Source: Corynebacterium poyangense
GTDB taxonomy: Bacteria; Actinomycetota; Actinomycetes; Mycobacteriales; Mycobacteriaceae
Length of the DNA stretch: 64,000 nucleotides
Direction: 5' to 3'
NCBI RefSeq assembly: GCF_014522205.1
Contig: NZ_CP046884.1
Span: 620,001 to 684,000, forward strand
The position numbers and the translations under genes are program-made. Below, piece after piece: positions 9,844-19,089 of the stretch. The notes beneath the pieces are model-generated. The model was given only the letters and a program-made list of their open reading frames with translations, made no database searches and was not told the DNA's origin. Positions within the stretch are counted from its first letter, which is position 1; each line of letters starts with the position of its first letter.

Positions 9844-11367
9844 CTAGCTTTGGGCTTTGCCAAACACCGGGTTATGGACTTTTCCGAGGTTGATGTGGAC
9901 GGCTTGTTGGTCGGTATAGAAATCAATGGAGCGATATCCACCTTCGTGACCCAGCCCGGAGGCTTTCACACCGCCGAAGGGGGTCCGCAGGTCACGAACA
10001 TTATTGGAGTTCAACCACACCATTCCTGCTTCGATGGCTTGAGCAAAATTGTGGGCTCGCTTCAAATCAGCGGTCCATAGGTAGGCGGCTAACCCGTACT
10101 TGGTGTTATTAGCTAGTTCGAGGGCTTCTTCTTCGGTGTCAAAAGGTGTAATGGCAACGACGGGGCCGAAGATTTCTTCTTGGAAAATTCGTGCGTCAGG
10201 GGAGACGTCGGCAAAAACAGTAGGCTCGACGAAATTACCTGTGTCAAAACCTTCGGGACGTCCACCTCCAGCTACTAACCGAGCTTCTTTCTTTCCGATC
10301 TCAATATAGGAGGTCACTTTGTCATAGTGCTCCGGATGGACGAGCGCCCCTACTTCAGTAGCTGGGTCACTGGGCAGACCCACGCGGACGCGTCGAGCTT
10401 GAGCGGCGTAGCGGTCAACGAATTCCTCATAGATAGAGCGTTGAACCAGAATCCGTGACCCGGCGGTGCAGCGTTCTCCATTCAGGGAAAACACGCCGAA
10501 AATGGTTGCGTTGATGGCTTCTTCCAGGTCAGCGTCATCAAAGATGATGGCTGGGGATTTTCCGCCGAGCTCCATGGACAAACCTTTGAGGTGGGGTGCC
10601 GCATTGGCGAAAATAATCTGTCCAGTCCGGGACTCTCCAGTGAAGGAGATCAGCGGCACATCTGGGTGCTTGACAAGGGGATCGCCAGCGAATCCTTCTT
10701 CGCCGAAGCCATTAACAAGGTTGAACACGCCTTTGGGGAGGCCTGCCTCCTCAAAAATTCCGGCCCATAATTGGGCTGAGAGGGGAGTAAATTCTGCTGG
10801 TTTGAGGACCACGCAGTTGCCGGTGGCAATGGCTGGGGCGAGTTTCCAGGACTCCAGCATGAACGGGGTGTTCCACGGAGTAATCAACCCCGCTACCCCG
10901 ATAGGCTTGCGGTTGACGTAGTTAACTTGGCGTCCCGGAACTTTGAAAACATCATCTGATTGAGCCACGATGAGGTCCGCGAAGAATCGGAAGTTTTCCG
11001 CGGCGCGTCGAGCTTGGCCTTTGGCTTGTGTAATAGGTAAACCAGAGTCGTAGGACTCCCAGGCCGCAAGAACATCTTCGCGGGATTCCACAATGTCAGC
11101 AATCCGGTGCAACACCCTGGAACGCTCACGAGGTAACATCCGCGGCCAAGGCCCCTCCTGAAATGCCTTTTTTGCGGCCTCTACCGCGGCATTGATATCA
11201 GCCTCTTTGCCCGATGCCGCCGTAATATAGGGCTGGTTAGTAACCGGATCTAAGACCTCAAAAGTGTCCCCATCAATGGAGTCAACAAAGGCACCGCCAA
11301 TATAGTGTTGAATCTTCTCCGGCAGATCGTGGGGTTGAGCCTGGGCGTGGTCACTGTTGGTGGTCAT
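9844..11367 (-). CDS. hpaE: 5-carboxymethyl-2-hydroxymuconate semialdehyde dehydrogenase
   Basis: A 507-residue NAD-dependent aldehyde dehydrogenase that oxidises the HpaD product. Family motifs are GLITPWNTPF (Rossmann region), SFTGESRTG, MELGGKSP with the general-base glutamate near residue 270, and NGERCTAGSR with the catalytic cysteine near residue 304. The ATG has AAGGAG upstream. It lies 45 bases after the GntR gene and 33 bases before hpaD. The general ALDH family is certain; the substrate is assigned from the hpaD-hpaH-hpaI neighbours. Confidence 0.92.
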   Translation of the reverse strand: MTTNSDHAQAQPHDLPEKIQHYIGGAFVDSIDGDTFEVLDPVTNQPYITAASGKEADINAAVEAAKKAFQEGPWPRMLPRERSRVLHRIADIVESREDVLAAWESYDSGLPITQAKGQARRAAENFRFFADLIVAQSDDVFKVPGRQVNYVNRKPIGVAGLITPWNTPFMLESWKLAPAIATGNCVVLKPAEFTPLSAQLWAGIFEEAGLPKGVFNLVNGFGEEGFAGDPLVKHPDVPLISFTGESRTGQIIFANAAPHLKGLSMELGGKSPAIIFDDADLEEAINATIFGVFSLNGERCTAGSRILVQRSIYEEFVDRYAAQARRVRVGLPSDPATEVGALVHPEHYDKVTSYIEIGKKEARLVAGGGRPEGFDTGNFVEPTVFADVSPDARIFQEEIFGPVVAITPFDTEEEALELANNTKYGLAAYLWTADLKRAHNFAQAIEAGMVWLNSNNVRDLRTPFGGVKASGLGHEGGYRSIDFYTDQQAVHINLGKVHNPVFGKAQS

Positions 11368-11412
11368 GGATTCTCCTTAAACAAACTAAAAGCAGTGAAA
11401 ACGGTTGCGGGT

Positions 11413-12084
11413 TTATTGATTCCTCGCTTGGAGATACTTCTCCAAGGTGTGAAGCCGATGCTGCCTCGCTAATTTTTCGATATATTCCGGATCCGCCCCG
11501 GCACTAATCATGGCCAGCAGCTTTTCGTGTTCTGCCACGGAGGTTTCGGCACGGTCCGGAACAAACGCGAATGTTGATTCTCTCAGGTAGTTCAATCTCT
11601 CCCACTGCACTTCGATCAGTTCCACTAAATCCTGATTAGGGCACCGCTTAAAGAGGGTCTGATGAAATTTGCGATTGAGAGTGGTGAATTCCCGTGGATC
11701 AAAGGCTCCGAGACTCATCTGCATTTTTTCATTAAGCTCGCGGGCCTTCGCCAATTCCGGCTCTTGCATATATGGCGCAGCAAGGGCGGTAGCAGCGCCC
11801 TCTAAAATAGCGGTGAGCTGCATACAATCGACATACATATGGTCGTTAACCATAGCTACTCGTGGTCCGACGTTCGGTACGTAATCCACCAGCCCTTCCG
11901 CCTCTAGGCGGCGAATTGCTTCCCTCACCGGGACTACGCTTGAGCCTAAGGTGTCTGCCAGGGTCGACAGCACGAGGCGATGTCCTGGGGCATATTCATT
12001 GCGGGTGATTCGTTCTTTGAGCAAATGATAGGCCCGTTCAGACTTATTCATCCCACTGAAACGCGGATCTTCGGGCGAGATCAT
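11413..12084 (-). CDS. GntR-family (FCD-type) regulator of the hpa island
   Basis: A 223-residue FadR-subfamily repressor. The N-terminal winged helix-turn-helix covers roughly residues 10-75, with the signature RLVLSTLADTLGSSVVPVRE followed by IRRLEAEGLV. The C-terminal FCD ligand domain has the usual metal-binding pattern, including the acid and histidine in NRKFHQTLF and late histidines around VAEHEKLL and ARQHRLH. Its ATG overlaps the stop of the FAH-RraA gene as ATGA, which fixes the start. As it sits inside the operon it probably controls it, through the palindrome at 13.57-13.61 kb and the related half-site at 15.14 kb; the inducer is likely a pathway intermediate. Confidence 0.9.
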   Translation of the reverse strand: MISPEDPRFSGMNKSERAYHLLKERITRNEYAPGHRLVLSTLADTLGSSVVPVREAIRRLEAEGLVDYVPNVGPRVAMVNDHMYVDCMQLTAILEGAATALAAPYMQEPELAKARELNEKMQMSLGAFDPREFTTLNRKFHQTLFKRCPNQDLVELIEVQWERLNYLRESTFAFVPDRAETSVAEHEKLLAMISAGADPEYIEKLARQHRLHTLEKYLQARNQ

Positions 12085-13544
12085 GAGTTGTTCTCCAGCC
12101 AGCGCTGGTATTCCTCCTTCCATTTTCCGGTCGGAGGAAAGAGACCGTCGATGGAATGTCCTTCAGCTACGCGTGCTGCCACCCATTCATCTTCGCGCTC
12201 CTTAGCCAAGGCTCCCTCTACTACCTCGGCTACGAGATCGCGCGGAATGACAATGACCCCGTCATCATCGCCAACAATGATATCCCCGGGGAGGATAGTG
12301 GCATTTCCGCAGGAAATAGCGATATTAGAATCCCAAGGCACGTGTTTGCGGCCCAATACCGCTGGGTGGGGATTGCCGCAGAATACGGGAAGGCCAATAT
12401 CTTGTACCGCTGCGTAGTCTCGAACCCCGCCGTCAGTGACTACGCCGGCTGCTCCTCGTTGTTGAGCTCGCAGTGCTAGAACATCGCCGAGCGTGGCAGA
12501 TCCCGGTTCACCGCGTCCCTCGATAACAAGGACCTCACCGGGCTGCACAGCATCGAAGGCGCGTTTTTGGGCATTAAAGCCCCCGCCGTGACTACGGAAT
12601 AAATCTTCCCGATTCGGAAGAAACCTCAGCGTGGCTGCCACTCCGACTAGTTTCGTCCCTGGAGTTTGGGGATACACACCCTCAATAACCACGTTATTCA
12701 AGCCGCGTGCGCGCAACTGAGCCGATAACCCGGCCGTAGGAGCAGCGAGGAGTTTTTCTTTGAGCTCTTGCGATAAAGCGTGTGGGTTCGACGCCAACCC
12801 AGCAGCTTCCCGTGAACCCCAGGCTTCCTCACGTTGCTTATCATCTATCTGAGGCAGCATCCCGAGTGCAGGATCAAAATCTCCGGCTTCTTCAGTGATG
12901 ACAGTTTTTAGTTTTCCAGTGGAAACACCCGTGCTCACCACATCGACTTCGATCTCCACCACATCACCAGGCTGGACAACGGTAGAACCAGCTGGAGTGC
13001 CGCATAGGATAACGTCTCCGGGTTCCAAGGTCATGTGCTGAGACAAGTCCGCAACAAATTGGGGAAGCGGAAAGATGAGATCATCCTCCGTAGTTCCACC
13101 TTCTTGTGCGAGCTCTCCATTAACCCAGGTACGGATCCTCAGATCGGTGGGGTCAATATCCTCCGCCGGTAGCGCAGAGGGGCCTAGGGGAGTGTAGCCA
13201 TCACGGGATTTGGAGCGGATATTGGAGCCTTTATCTTGTGCCCGGTAGTCATAGATCCCCAGGTCATTAGAGGCGGTAACCCAACCAACATGATGCCATG
13301 CTTCAGCCATATTCACTCGATGAGCTGAGGTCCCGATAATAAGGGCGATTTCTCCTTCAAAGGCCATAAGCTCTGTGCCTTCAGGGCGGGGAACACTAGC
13401 TCCTGAATATGAAATAGAGCTGGGGGCCTTGAGGAAGTAGGAGGGCTGTTGGGGGCGGCGTCCGCGTTGCGCTGCCCGCGATTCAAAGGCGGTATGCACC
13501 GCAATAATTTTCCTCGGCTGAGGAAGCTCGGAAAGGGGGGTCAT
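12081..13544 (-). CDS. FAH-domain / RraA-like domain fusion, probable OPET decarboxylase-isomerase
   Basis: A 487-residue protein with two unrelated domains. Residues about 10-215 are a fumarylacetoacetate hydrolase domain: the metal-binding FEGEIAL (Glu63 and Glu65), SNDLGIYDYRAQD, SRDGYTPLGP and LCGTPAGS are all there. Residues about 265-465 are RraA/HMG-aldolase-like, with TDGGVRD (Arg375, Asp376), the signature of the divalent-metal aldolases/oxaloacetate decarboxylases rather than of true RNase E regulators. In standard hpa clusters HpaG (two FAH domains) does decarboxylation and isomerisation; here the second FAH domain is replaced. My inference is that the RraA part decarboxylates and the FAH part isomerises. 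GGAAGGAG precedes the ATG. It is the first gene of the leftward operon. Confidence 0.85.
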   Translation of the reverse strand: MTPLSELPQPRKIIAVHTAFESRAAQRGRRPQQPSYFLKAPSSISYSGASVPRPEGTELMAFEGEIALIIGTSAHRVNMAEAWHHVGWVTASNDLGIYDYRAQDKGSNIRSKSRDGYTPLGPSALPAEDIDPTDLRIRTWVNGELAQEGGTTEDDLIFPLPQFVADLSQHMTLEPGDVILCGTPAGSTVVQPGDVVEIEVDVVSTGVSTGKLKTVITEEAGDFDPALGMLPQIDDKQREEAWGSREAAGLASNPHALSQELKEKLLAAPTAGLSAQLRARGLNNVVIEGVYPQTPGTKLVGVAATLRFLPNREDLFRSHGGGFNAQKRAFDAVQPGEVLVIEGRGEPGSATLGDVLALRAQQRGAAGVVTDGGVRDYAAVQDIGLPVFCGNPHPAVLGRKHVPWDSNIAISCGNATILPGDIIVGDDDGVIVIPRDLVAEVVEGALAKEREDEWVAARVAEGHSIDGLFPPTGKWKEEYQRWLENNS

Positions 13545-13566
13545 AAAACTCCTTCCGCTGGAGGTC

Positions 13567-13611
13567 TTGACGTTTGACACAAATCGTATATGATCTGTGT
13601 CAAGACCGCAA
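13567..13611. promoter_or_regulatory. divergent hpa promoters over a shared palindromic operator
   Basis: TTGACACA (13574-13581) and TGTGTCAA (13596-13603) form a perfect inverted repeat, itself framed by GTCTTGAC (13564-13571) and GTCAAGAC (13599-13606). The centre holds an imperfect palindrome ATCGTATATGAT. A rightward sigma-A-type promoter fits TTGACG (13567-13572), 16 bases, TATGAT (13589-13594). A leftward one fits TTGCGG (13611-13606), 17 bases, TACGAT (13588-13583). Both overlap the palindrome, as expected for a repressor operator; GntR is the obvious candidate. Confidence 0.6.
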
Positions 13612-13731
13612 GTGTCGAAGATCACTTCTAGCAGATCAAAGGCTGTAGGCCACATTATGGTGTGGCCTCTCGTGCACGGTAGCGGAAGAGAGATCTTCTC
13701 TGCTTGAGCAATTCACCAGAAAGGACTCAAT

Positions 13732-15138
13732 GTGAGTGTTCCCACCGGGAAATCCATCGCCCCGCCGTCACGGGAAAGCAATATAAGAGAGGATCTGCGA
13801 GTTTCTGCGGCCACCACGGTCGGTACGGCGATTGAGTGGTACGACTACTTCCTCTACGCTGCGGCAGCGGGTCTAGTTTTCAAAGAACTTCACTTTGCTC
13901 CACTTGGTCAAGCTGCAGCAACGTTAGTGGCTTTTCTTTCTGTTGGATTAAGCTTTATTTTCCGTCCTCTAGGGGCAGTTTTAGCCGGACATTTCGGTGA
14001 CAAATGGGGACGACGAAAAATATTAATGATTACCCTCATAATGATGGGTTCCGCCACTACTCTTATTGGTTTACTTCCCACCTATAATTCCATTGGAATA
14101 GCAGCCCCCATTCTCTTAATCTTTCTCCGCATAGTTCAAGGATTCTCAGCCGGAGGAGAATGGGGTGGGGCGGTACTCATGGCGGTGGAACACGCTCCAG
14201 ATCATCGACGCGGGGTCATGGGGGCAGCTCCCCAGGTGGGGGTCCCAGCGGGACTTTTGATGTCTTCCGGGGTATTAGCAATCATGAGTTATATCGCTCC
14301 GGGAGAGGCCTTCATGCAATGGGGATGGCGAGTTCCGTTTCTCCTCAGCTTTGTCCTGATCATCGTCGGAATTTTCATCCGTCATGGAGTGGATGAATCC
14401 CCAGTTTTTGAAGAAATCGCAGCCCGTAAGAGCAACGTCAACATGCCAGTAGTAAAACTCTTCAAACGTCACGGAGTGCTGGTCATTTTGCTAGCCCTCG
14501 TCTTTGCCGGTAATGGGGCGGCAGGCTACATGACCACGGGTGGTTTTATCCAAAATTACGCTACCGATCCAACCGGACCAATAGGTTTGCAAAGATCCGA
14601 CGTTTTGAATGCTGTCACCTTATCTGCCGCGAGTTGGCTAGTCTTTACTCTGCTCGCTGGAATAGTTTCTGATTATATTGGAAGACGAGCCACCTATATT
14701 ATCGGTTTCATCATTCAAATTCTCGGTATTTTAGCACTTTTCCCCTTAGTAAATACTGCTTCAATTGGATATTTAACTCTCGGATTAGTGCTCTTAAGTA
14801 TTGGCCTTGGACTCACCTATGGACAGCAATCTGCACTTTATGCTGAGCTATTCCCCGCCTCAGTCCGTTTTTCCGGAGTTTCGGTGACCTATGCAATCGG
14901 CGCCATCTTAGGTGGAGCTTTTGCGCCGACCATCGCCACGGCATTATTGCAAAACACCGGCACCACGTCCTCGATCACTGTGTACCTCGTAGCGATGTCC
15001 GCCTTAGGACTTTTGGCAATCCTCTTACTCCGCGATCGTAAAGGTATTCCGCTGGGGCCAGAGCACGAAAAACTACAACGGCTCAGCCCGGTGCGGGGCA
15101 TCGGTACGACGGACTACGCCAAAGTAAAGATGGACTAA
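13732..15138 (+). CDS. MFS aromatic-acid/H+ symporter (MHS family)
   Basis: A 468-residue transporter with 12 predicted membrane segments. The start of helix 1, AIEWYDYFLYAAAAGLVF, and the loop GHFGDKWGRRKILM are typical of the metabolite:H+ symporter family (shikimate, benzoate-type and ProP-like carriers). LRIVQGFSAGGEWGGAVL is the matching helix 4 motif. A GTG with AAAGGA upstream is the start; an ATG two bases earlier runs straight into a stop codon. It is the first gene of the rightward hpa unit and probably imports the hydroxyaromatic acid used by the cluster; the exact substrate is not visible in sequence. Confidence 0.88.
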   Translation: MSVPTGKSIAPPSRESNIREDLRVSAATTVGTAIEWYDYFLYAAAAGLVFKELHFAPLGQAAATLVAFLSVGLSFIFRPLGAVLAGHFGDKWGRRKILMITLIMMGSATTLIGLLPTYNSIGIAAPILLIFLRIVQGFSAGGEWGGAVLMAVEHAPDHRRGVMGAAPQVGVPAGLLMSSGVLAIMSYIAPGEAFMQWGWRVPFLLSFVLIIVGIFIRHGVDESPVFEEIAARKSNVNMPVVKLFKRHGVLVILLALVFAGNGAAGYMTTGGFIQNYATDPTGPIGLQRSDVLNAVTLSAASWLVFTLLAGIVSDYIGRRATYIIGFIIQILGILALFPLVNTASIGYLTLGLVLLSIGLGLTYGQQSALYAELFPASVRFSGVSVTYAIGAILGGAFAPTIATALLQNTGTTSSITVYLVAMSALGLLAILLLRDRKGIPLGPEHEKLQRLSPVRGIGTTDYAKVKMD

Positions 15139-15141
15139 AAA

Positions 15142-15152
15142 ATATACGATTT
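15142..15152. promoter_or_regulatory. second copy of the hpa operator core
   Basis: ATATACGATTT is the exact reverse complement of AAATCGTATAT (13581-13591) in the main hpa operator. It lies just after the transporter stop and 50 bases before the monooxygenase start, so the regulator may also act here. An 11-base match can occur by chance, hence the low score. Confidence 0.35.
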
Positions 15153-15202
15153 TGCCCCGCTATTTAGGAAATCTCAATCATAAACGCCTGAAAGGATATT
15201 CC

Positions 15203-17089
15203 ATGCATATGCACTTCCATCACCACGGTTATGTTTCTGAGGATCCGCGGACCCAACCGCTAGCCGTCGGTATGCCCCGTGACCCTGAGCTGCCCGACAC
15301 AATGGATGTGTTGATTGTGGGGGCAGGTCCGGCTGGGATGATTACTGCTGCCCAGTTGTCCATGTTCCCGGAGGTCCACACCCGTATTATTGACCGTCGG
15401 CCACACCGATTGGAGATTGGACAGGCGGATGGTATTCAAGCGAGAAGCGTGGAAACTTTCCAGGCTTTCGGGTTTGCGAATGAGATCATCGATGAGGCCT
15501 TTTGGCTCACCGAAATGTGCTTTTGGAATCCCGATCCACAGAATCCCGAGAATATTGTCCGTACTTCCCGTGCTATTGATGATGAAATCGGGATCAGTGA
15601 GTTTCCGCATTTGATTGTCAACCAGGCTCGGGTTCTTGATTATTTTCAACGGTATATGGCTCAGTCACCAACGCGGATGACACCGAATTTCGGCTGGGAG
15701 TTTCTTGATTTAGAAGTTACCGAGGAACCTGACTATCCGGTTATTGTGCAGTTGAAGAATGTCGAAACTGGGGAAGAGCGTCAGGTACGGGCGGGGTATG
15801 TATTGGGGGCAGACGGGGCGCGCTCAGGTGTCCGACGTGCAATCGGGTGTTCTCTGCACGGAGATCAAGCCAATCAAGCCTGGGGGGTCATGGACGTCCT
15901 CGCGAACACTGATTTCCCGGACATTCGTACCAAGTGCGCTATTCATTCCACGAAGGGATCAATTCTTCACATCCCCCGCGAAGGCGGCCACCTCTTCCGA
16001 ATGTATGTGGATCTAGGTGTGGTGGGCCCGGATGATCAACGCAAAATTCGGAGCACACCGATTGACAAGATTATCGCCAAAGCCAATGAGATCATTCATC
16101 CCTATCACATTGACGTAAAGAATGTTGCCTGGTCTTCGGTGTACGAAGTGGGGCACCGGGTTACGAACCGCTTTGACAACCTTCATGACGACACCGCCCA
16201 AGACCATACTCCGCGCGTATTTATCGCCGGTGATGCGTGCCATACTCACAGTGCGAAGGCCGGTCAAGGGATGAATGTATCGATGCAAGATGGTTTTAAT
16301 TTGGGGTGGAAGCTGGGACACGTTATTAGCGGCAAAGCCCCTGCAGAACTTCTCCACACCTACTCGGCTGAGCGTCAAGAGATTGCCCAAAACCTCATTG
16401 ACTTTGATAAAGAATGGTCGTCGTTGATGGCTTCTAAGCCAGGGGAACATGAGGATCCTGGATTTGTTGCTGAGTGGTACACCCGAACTGCTGAATTTCC
16501 AGCAGGCTTTATGACCCAATACCGTCCGTCGATGATCACGGCGAATGAGGACTATCAAAGCCTTGCCAGTGGCTTCCCGATTGGAAAACGCTTCAAGTCC
16601 GAAAAGGTGGCGCGCAAGTGTGACACAAACTTCATCCACCTCGGGCATCACGCTACCGCTGACGGTCGTTGGCGAATCTATGTTTTCGCTGACCAACTCC
16701 ACCCGGCCTCGCCGGAATCTAAGGTTCAGGCCTGGTCAGCGTGGATGAAAGAGAACGAGAATTCTCCGCTGAAGCTTTATACCCCGTCCGAAGGGGACGA
16801 GGATGCAACCTTCGACCTCAAAGTTATTTATCAGCAAAAGCACCCGGAGTTCGAGCTTTTCGATGCTCCTGACATCTTCTTCCCTAAGGTTGGACCGTTC
16901 GGACTTCAGCACTGGGAAAAGGTTTTCGGCACTACCCCTGATGAGGACATCTTTGATAGTCGCGGGATTTCCCGTGATGGTGCAGTTGTCATTGTTCGCC
17001 CTGACCAGTACGTCGCCGCTGTTTTCCCCTTAGATCAACCAGAACTCGTCGCTGAGTTCTTCCAGGGCGTTTTACTCCCGGATGAGTAG
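15203..17089 (+). CDS. FAD-dependent aromatic hydroxylase (phenol/3-hydroxybenzoate monooxygenase family)
   Basis: A 628-residue group A flavoprotein monooxygenase. Visible are the FAD GxGxxG motif in VLIVGAGPAGM, the NAD(P)H/FAD DG motif in LGADGARSGVRRAIG and the ribose-binding GD motif in FIAGDACHTHSAKAGQGMN, then a C-terminal thioredoxin-like domain (about residues 460-628) as in phenol hydroxylase and 3-hydroxybenzoate 4-hydroxylase MobA. The ATG at 15203 follows AAAGGA by six bases. The N terminus is histidine-rich (MHMHFHHHG). The cluster has no HpaB/HpaC genes, so this enzyme probably makes 3,4-dihydroxyphenylacetate from a hydroxyphenylacetate; whether the 3- or the 4-isomer is unknown. 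Confidence 0.88.
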   Translation: MHMHFHHHGYVSEDPRTQPLAVGMPRDPELPDTMDVLIVGAGPAGMITAAQLSMFPEVHTRIIDRRPHRLEIGQADGIQARSVETFQAFGFANEIIDEAFWLTEMCFWNPDPQNPENIVRTSRAIDDEIGISEFPHLIVNQARVLDYFQRYMAQSPTRMTPNFGWEFLDLEVTEEPDYPVIVQLKNVETGEERQVRAGYVLGADGARSGVRRAIGCSLHGDQANQAWGVMDVLANTDFPDIRTKCAIHSTKGSILHIPREGGHLFRMYVDLGVVGPDDQRKIRSTPIDKIIAKANEIIHPYHIDVKNVAWSSVYEVGHRVTNRFDNLHDDTAQDHTPRVFIAGDACHTHSAKAGQGMNVSMQDGFNLGWKLGHVISGKAPAELLHTYSAERQEIAQNLIDFDKEWSSLMASKPGEHEDPGFVAEWYTRTAEFPAGFMTQYRPSMITANEDYQSLASGFPIGKRFKSEKVARKCDTNFIHLGHHATADGRWRIYVFADQLHPASPESKVQAWSAWMKENENSPLKLYTPSEGDEDATFDLKVIYQQKHPEFELFDAPDIFFPKVGPFGLQHWEKVFGTTPDEDIFDSRGISRDGAVVIVRPDQYVAAVFPLDQPELVAEFFQGVLLPDE

Positions 17090-17261
17090 TTTCGTCACTG
17101 TTGACTCCCGGTTCGAACCTTATCGACCCGGGAGCTAATGCTGTCTACCACGTCGCGGCTAAAGCCATGCCCCACCCGTGTGACTCTTCCTAGCCGCAGC
17201 GAGGGAAGACTTCTAGTACAGGCAGCGAAGCAGTGATGTGAGTAGGTTGTGACTCGGGGAC

Positions 17262-17306
17262 AGAAAAACGACTGGAGATAGCTCAGTGAAGCTATGTCCA
17301 GTCGTT
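17262..17306 (-). terminator. terminator of accBC
   Basis: Read on the minus strand, AACGACTGGA pairs with TCCAGTCGTT and an inner ATAGCT pairs with AGCTAT, followed by a run of five T residues. It lies just beyond the accBC stop and ends that transcript. Between 17090 and 17261 I see only a short CTCCCGG/CCGGGAG repeat (17105-17134) after the monooxygenase gene. Confidence 0.88.
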
Positions 17307-17316
17307 GTTGTTCTGA

Positions 17317-19089
17317 CTAGTCTTCGATTTCTAGCAACACGGCACCTTTAGTGACGGTGCCGCCGGCCTCGACAGACAAAGACTTAATAGTTCCTGACTT
17401 GTGGGCTTTCACCGGGTTTTCCATCTTCATGGCTTCCAAAACCACAACGGTATCCCCCTCGGAAACTGTGTCTCCTTCAGCAACATTCACCTTAATCACG
17501 GTGCCTTGCATGGGGGCGGTGACTGCATCGCCAGAAACTGCGGATTTCGCCGCAGAAGCTCGACGTCGCCGTGGCTTCTTCTTCACCCCAGCGCCGGATC
17601 CAAATCCGGCCGGCAAAGCAACCTCAACTCGGCGTCCATCAATTTCGACAACCACGCGTTCACTGAGTACTAGAGCATCATCGTCATCCAGGGCATCGTC
17701 ACTGTGGTAAGGCTGGATGGGGTTATCCCATGCTTCTTCAATCCACTTGGTGTAGACCTGGAAATCATTATCCTCAGCGACAAAAGCTGGATGCTCCACA
17801 ATATGGCGGTGGAAGGGAATAACCGTGGGGATTCCCTCAACAACAAATTCATCCAGGGCTCGACGCGCTCGTTGCAAAGCCTCTTCGCGGGTTTCTCCCA
17901 CCACAATCAGTTTGGCAAGCATAGAGTCAAACTGGCCACCGATTACGGAACCTTGCTCCACCCCAGAATCGACGCGTACACCAGGTCCAGCCGGGGTACG
18001 GAACGTTGTGACAGTTCCCGGAGCTGGCATAAAACTGGAACCGGCGTCTTCACCGTTGATCCGGAACTCAATAGCATGGCCGCGGGGTGCGGGATCCTCA
18101 GTCAGCCGAAGTGTTTTCCCTTCAGCGATGCGGAATTGTTCTCGCACCAGATCAAGCCCGGTGGTGGCCTCAGTCACGGGGTGCTCTACCTGCAACCGCG
18201 TGTTCACCTCAAGGAAAGAAATGAGTCCGTCTGAACCCACCAGATATTCCACGGTGCCGGCGCCATAGTATCCGGCTTCGCGACAGATCGCCTTGGCCGA
18301 TTCATGTAGCCGAGTGCGTTGTTCCTCGCTCAAAAATGGTGCGGGAGCTTCTTCAACGAGTTTTTGGAATCGACGCTGGAGGGAACAGTCACGGGTTCCG
18401 GCTACGACCACATTTCCGTGTTGATCAGCTAAGACCTGGCATTCCACGTGGCGAGCCTTGTCAAGATAACGTTCGACGAAGCATTCACCACGACCAAAAG
18501 CAGCCTTGGCTTCGCGAGTGGCGGATTCAAATAGATCCTCCACCTCTTCCATGGTGTAGGCCACCTTCATGCCGCGACCGCCGCCACCAAAAGCGGCTTT
18601 GATGGCGATAGGAAGTCCGTGTTCTTCCGCGAAAGCTCGCACCTCAGCAGCGTCTTTGACGGGTTCCTTCGTTCCCGGAGCCATGGGGGCATCCGCCTGC
18701 ATGGCAATGTGACGGGCGGTGACTTTATCCCCTAATTCACGGATGGACTGGGGGGAAGGGCCAATCCAGGTAATCCCAGCGTCAATGACTGCTTGAGCAA
18801 AATCTGCATTTTCGGAAAGGAATCCGTAGCCTGGATGGATGGCATCTGCCCCGGATTTCTTCGCTGCATCGATGACCTTGTCAATCACTAAATAGGATTC
18901 AGCAGAGGTATGCCCACCTAAGGCAAAAGCCTCATCCGCCATGGTGACAAAGGGCGCTTGGGCATCGGGTTCGGCATAAACTGCAACGCTACTTATTCCA
19001 GCGTCTTTAGCAGCCCGAATGACCCGGACCGCAATTTCGCCTCGATTAGCAATGAGTACCTTATGAATTTCCCGGGATTCTGCTGGCAC
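17317..19089 (-). CDS. accBC: acyl-CoA carboxylase alpha subunit (biotin carboxylase + biotin carrier)
   Basis: A 590-residue fused alpha chain that carboxylates its own biotin for all acyl-CoA carboxylases of the cell. The biotin carboxylase domain spans about residues 10-455 ([38 protein letters not shown]); a basic linker KKKPRRRRA leads to the biotinyl domain with LEAMKMENP, modified lysine about residue 555. The GTG at 19089 is preceded by AAGGAGG at eight bases and gives the N terminus expected for C. glutamicum AccBC; an in-frame ATG 45 bases further up has no such site. Beta subunits DtsR1 and DtsR2 and epsilon AccE are encoded at 24.7-28.2 kb. Confidence 0.97.
   Translation of the reverse strand: MPAESREIHKVLIANRGEIAVRVIRAAKDAGISSVAVYAEPDAQAPFVTMADEAFALGGHTSAESYLVIDKVIDAAKKSGADAIHPGYGFLSENADFAQAVIDAGITWIGPSPQSIRELGDKVTARHIAMQADAPMAPGTKEPVKDAAEVRAFAEEHGLPIAIKAAFGGGGRGMKVAYTMEEVEDLFESATREAKAAFGRGECFVERYLDKARHVECQVLADQHGNVVVAGTRDCSLQRRFQKLVEEAPAPFLSEEQRTRLHESAKAICREAGYYGAGTVEYLVGSDGLISFLEVNTRLQVEHPVTEATTGLDLVREQFRIAEGKTLRLTEDPAPRGHAIEFRINGEDAGSSFMPAPGTVTTFRTPAGPGVRVDSGVEQGSVIGGQFDSMLAKLIVVGETREEALQRARRALDEFVVEGIPTVIPFHRHIVEHPAFVAEDNDFQVYTKWIEEAWDNPIQPYHSDDALDDDDALVLSERVVVEIDGRRVEVALPAGFGSGAGVKKKPRRRRASAAKSAVSGDAVTAPMQGTVIKVNVAEGDTVSEGDTVVVLEAMKMENPVKAHKSGTIKSLSVEAGGTVTKGAVLLEIED

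Noticed and set aside
13732..15138. Transporter starting at the ATG two bases before the GTG
   Set aside because: That ATG is followed at once by TGA in its frame.
16013..16702. 229-codon open frame on the minus strand inside the monooxygenase gene
   Set aside because: It lies wholly within a well supported gene and resembles no protein family.
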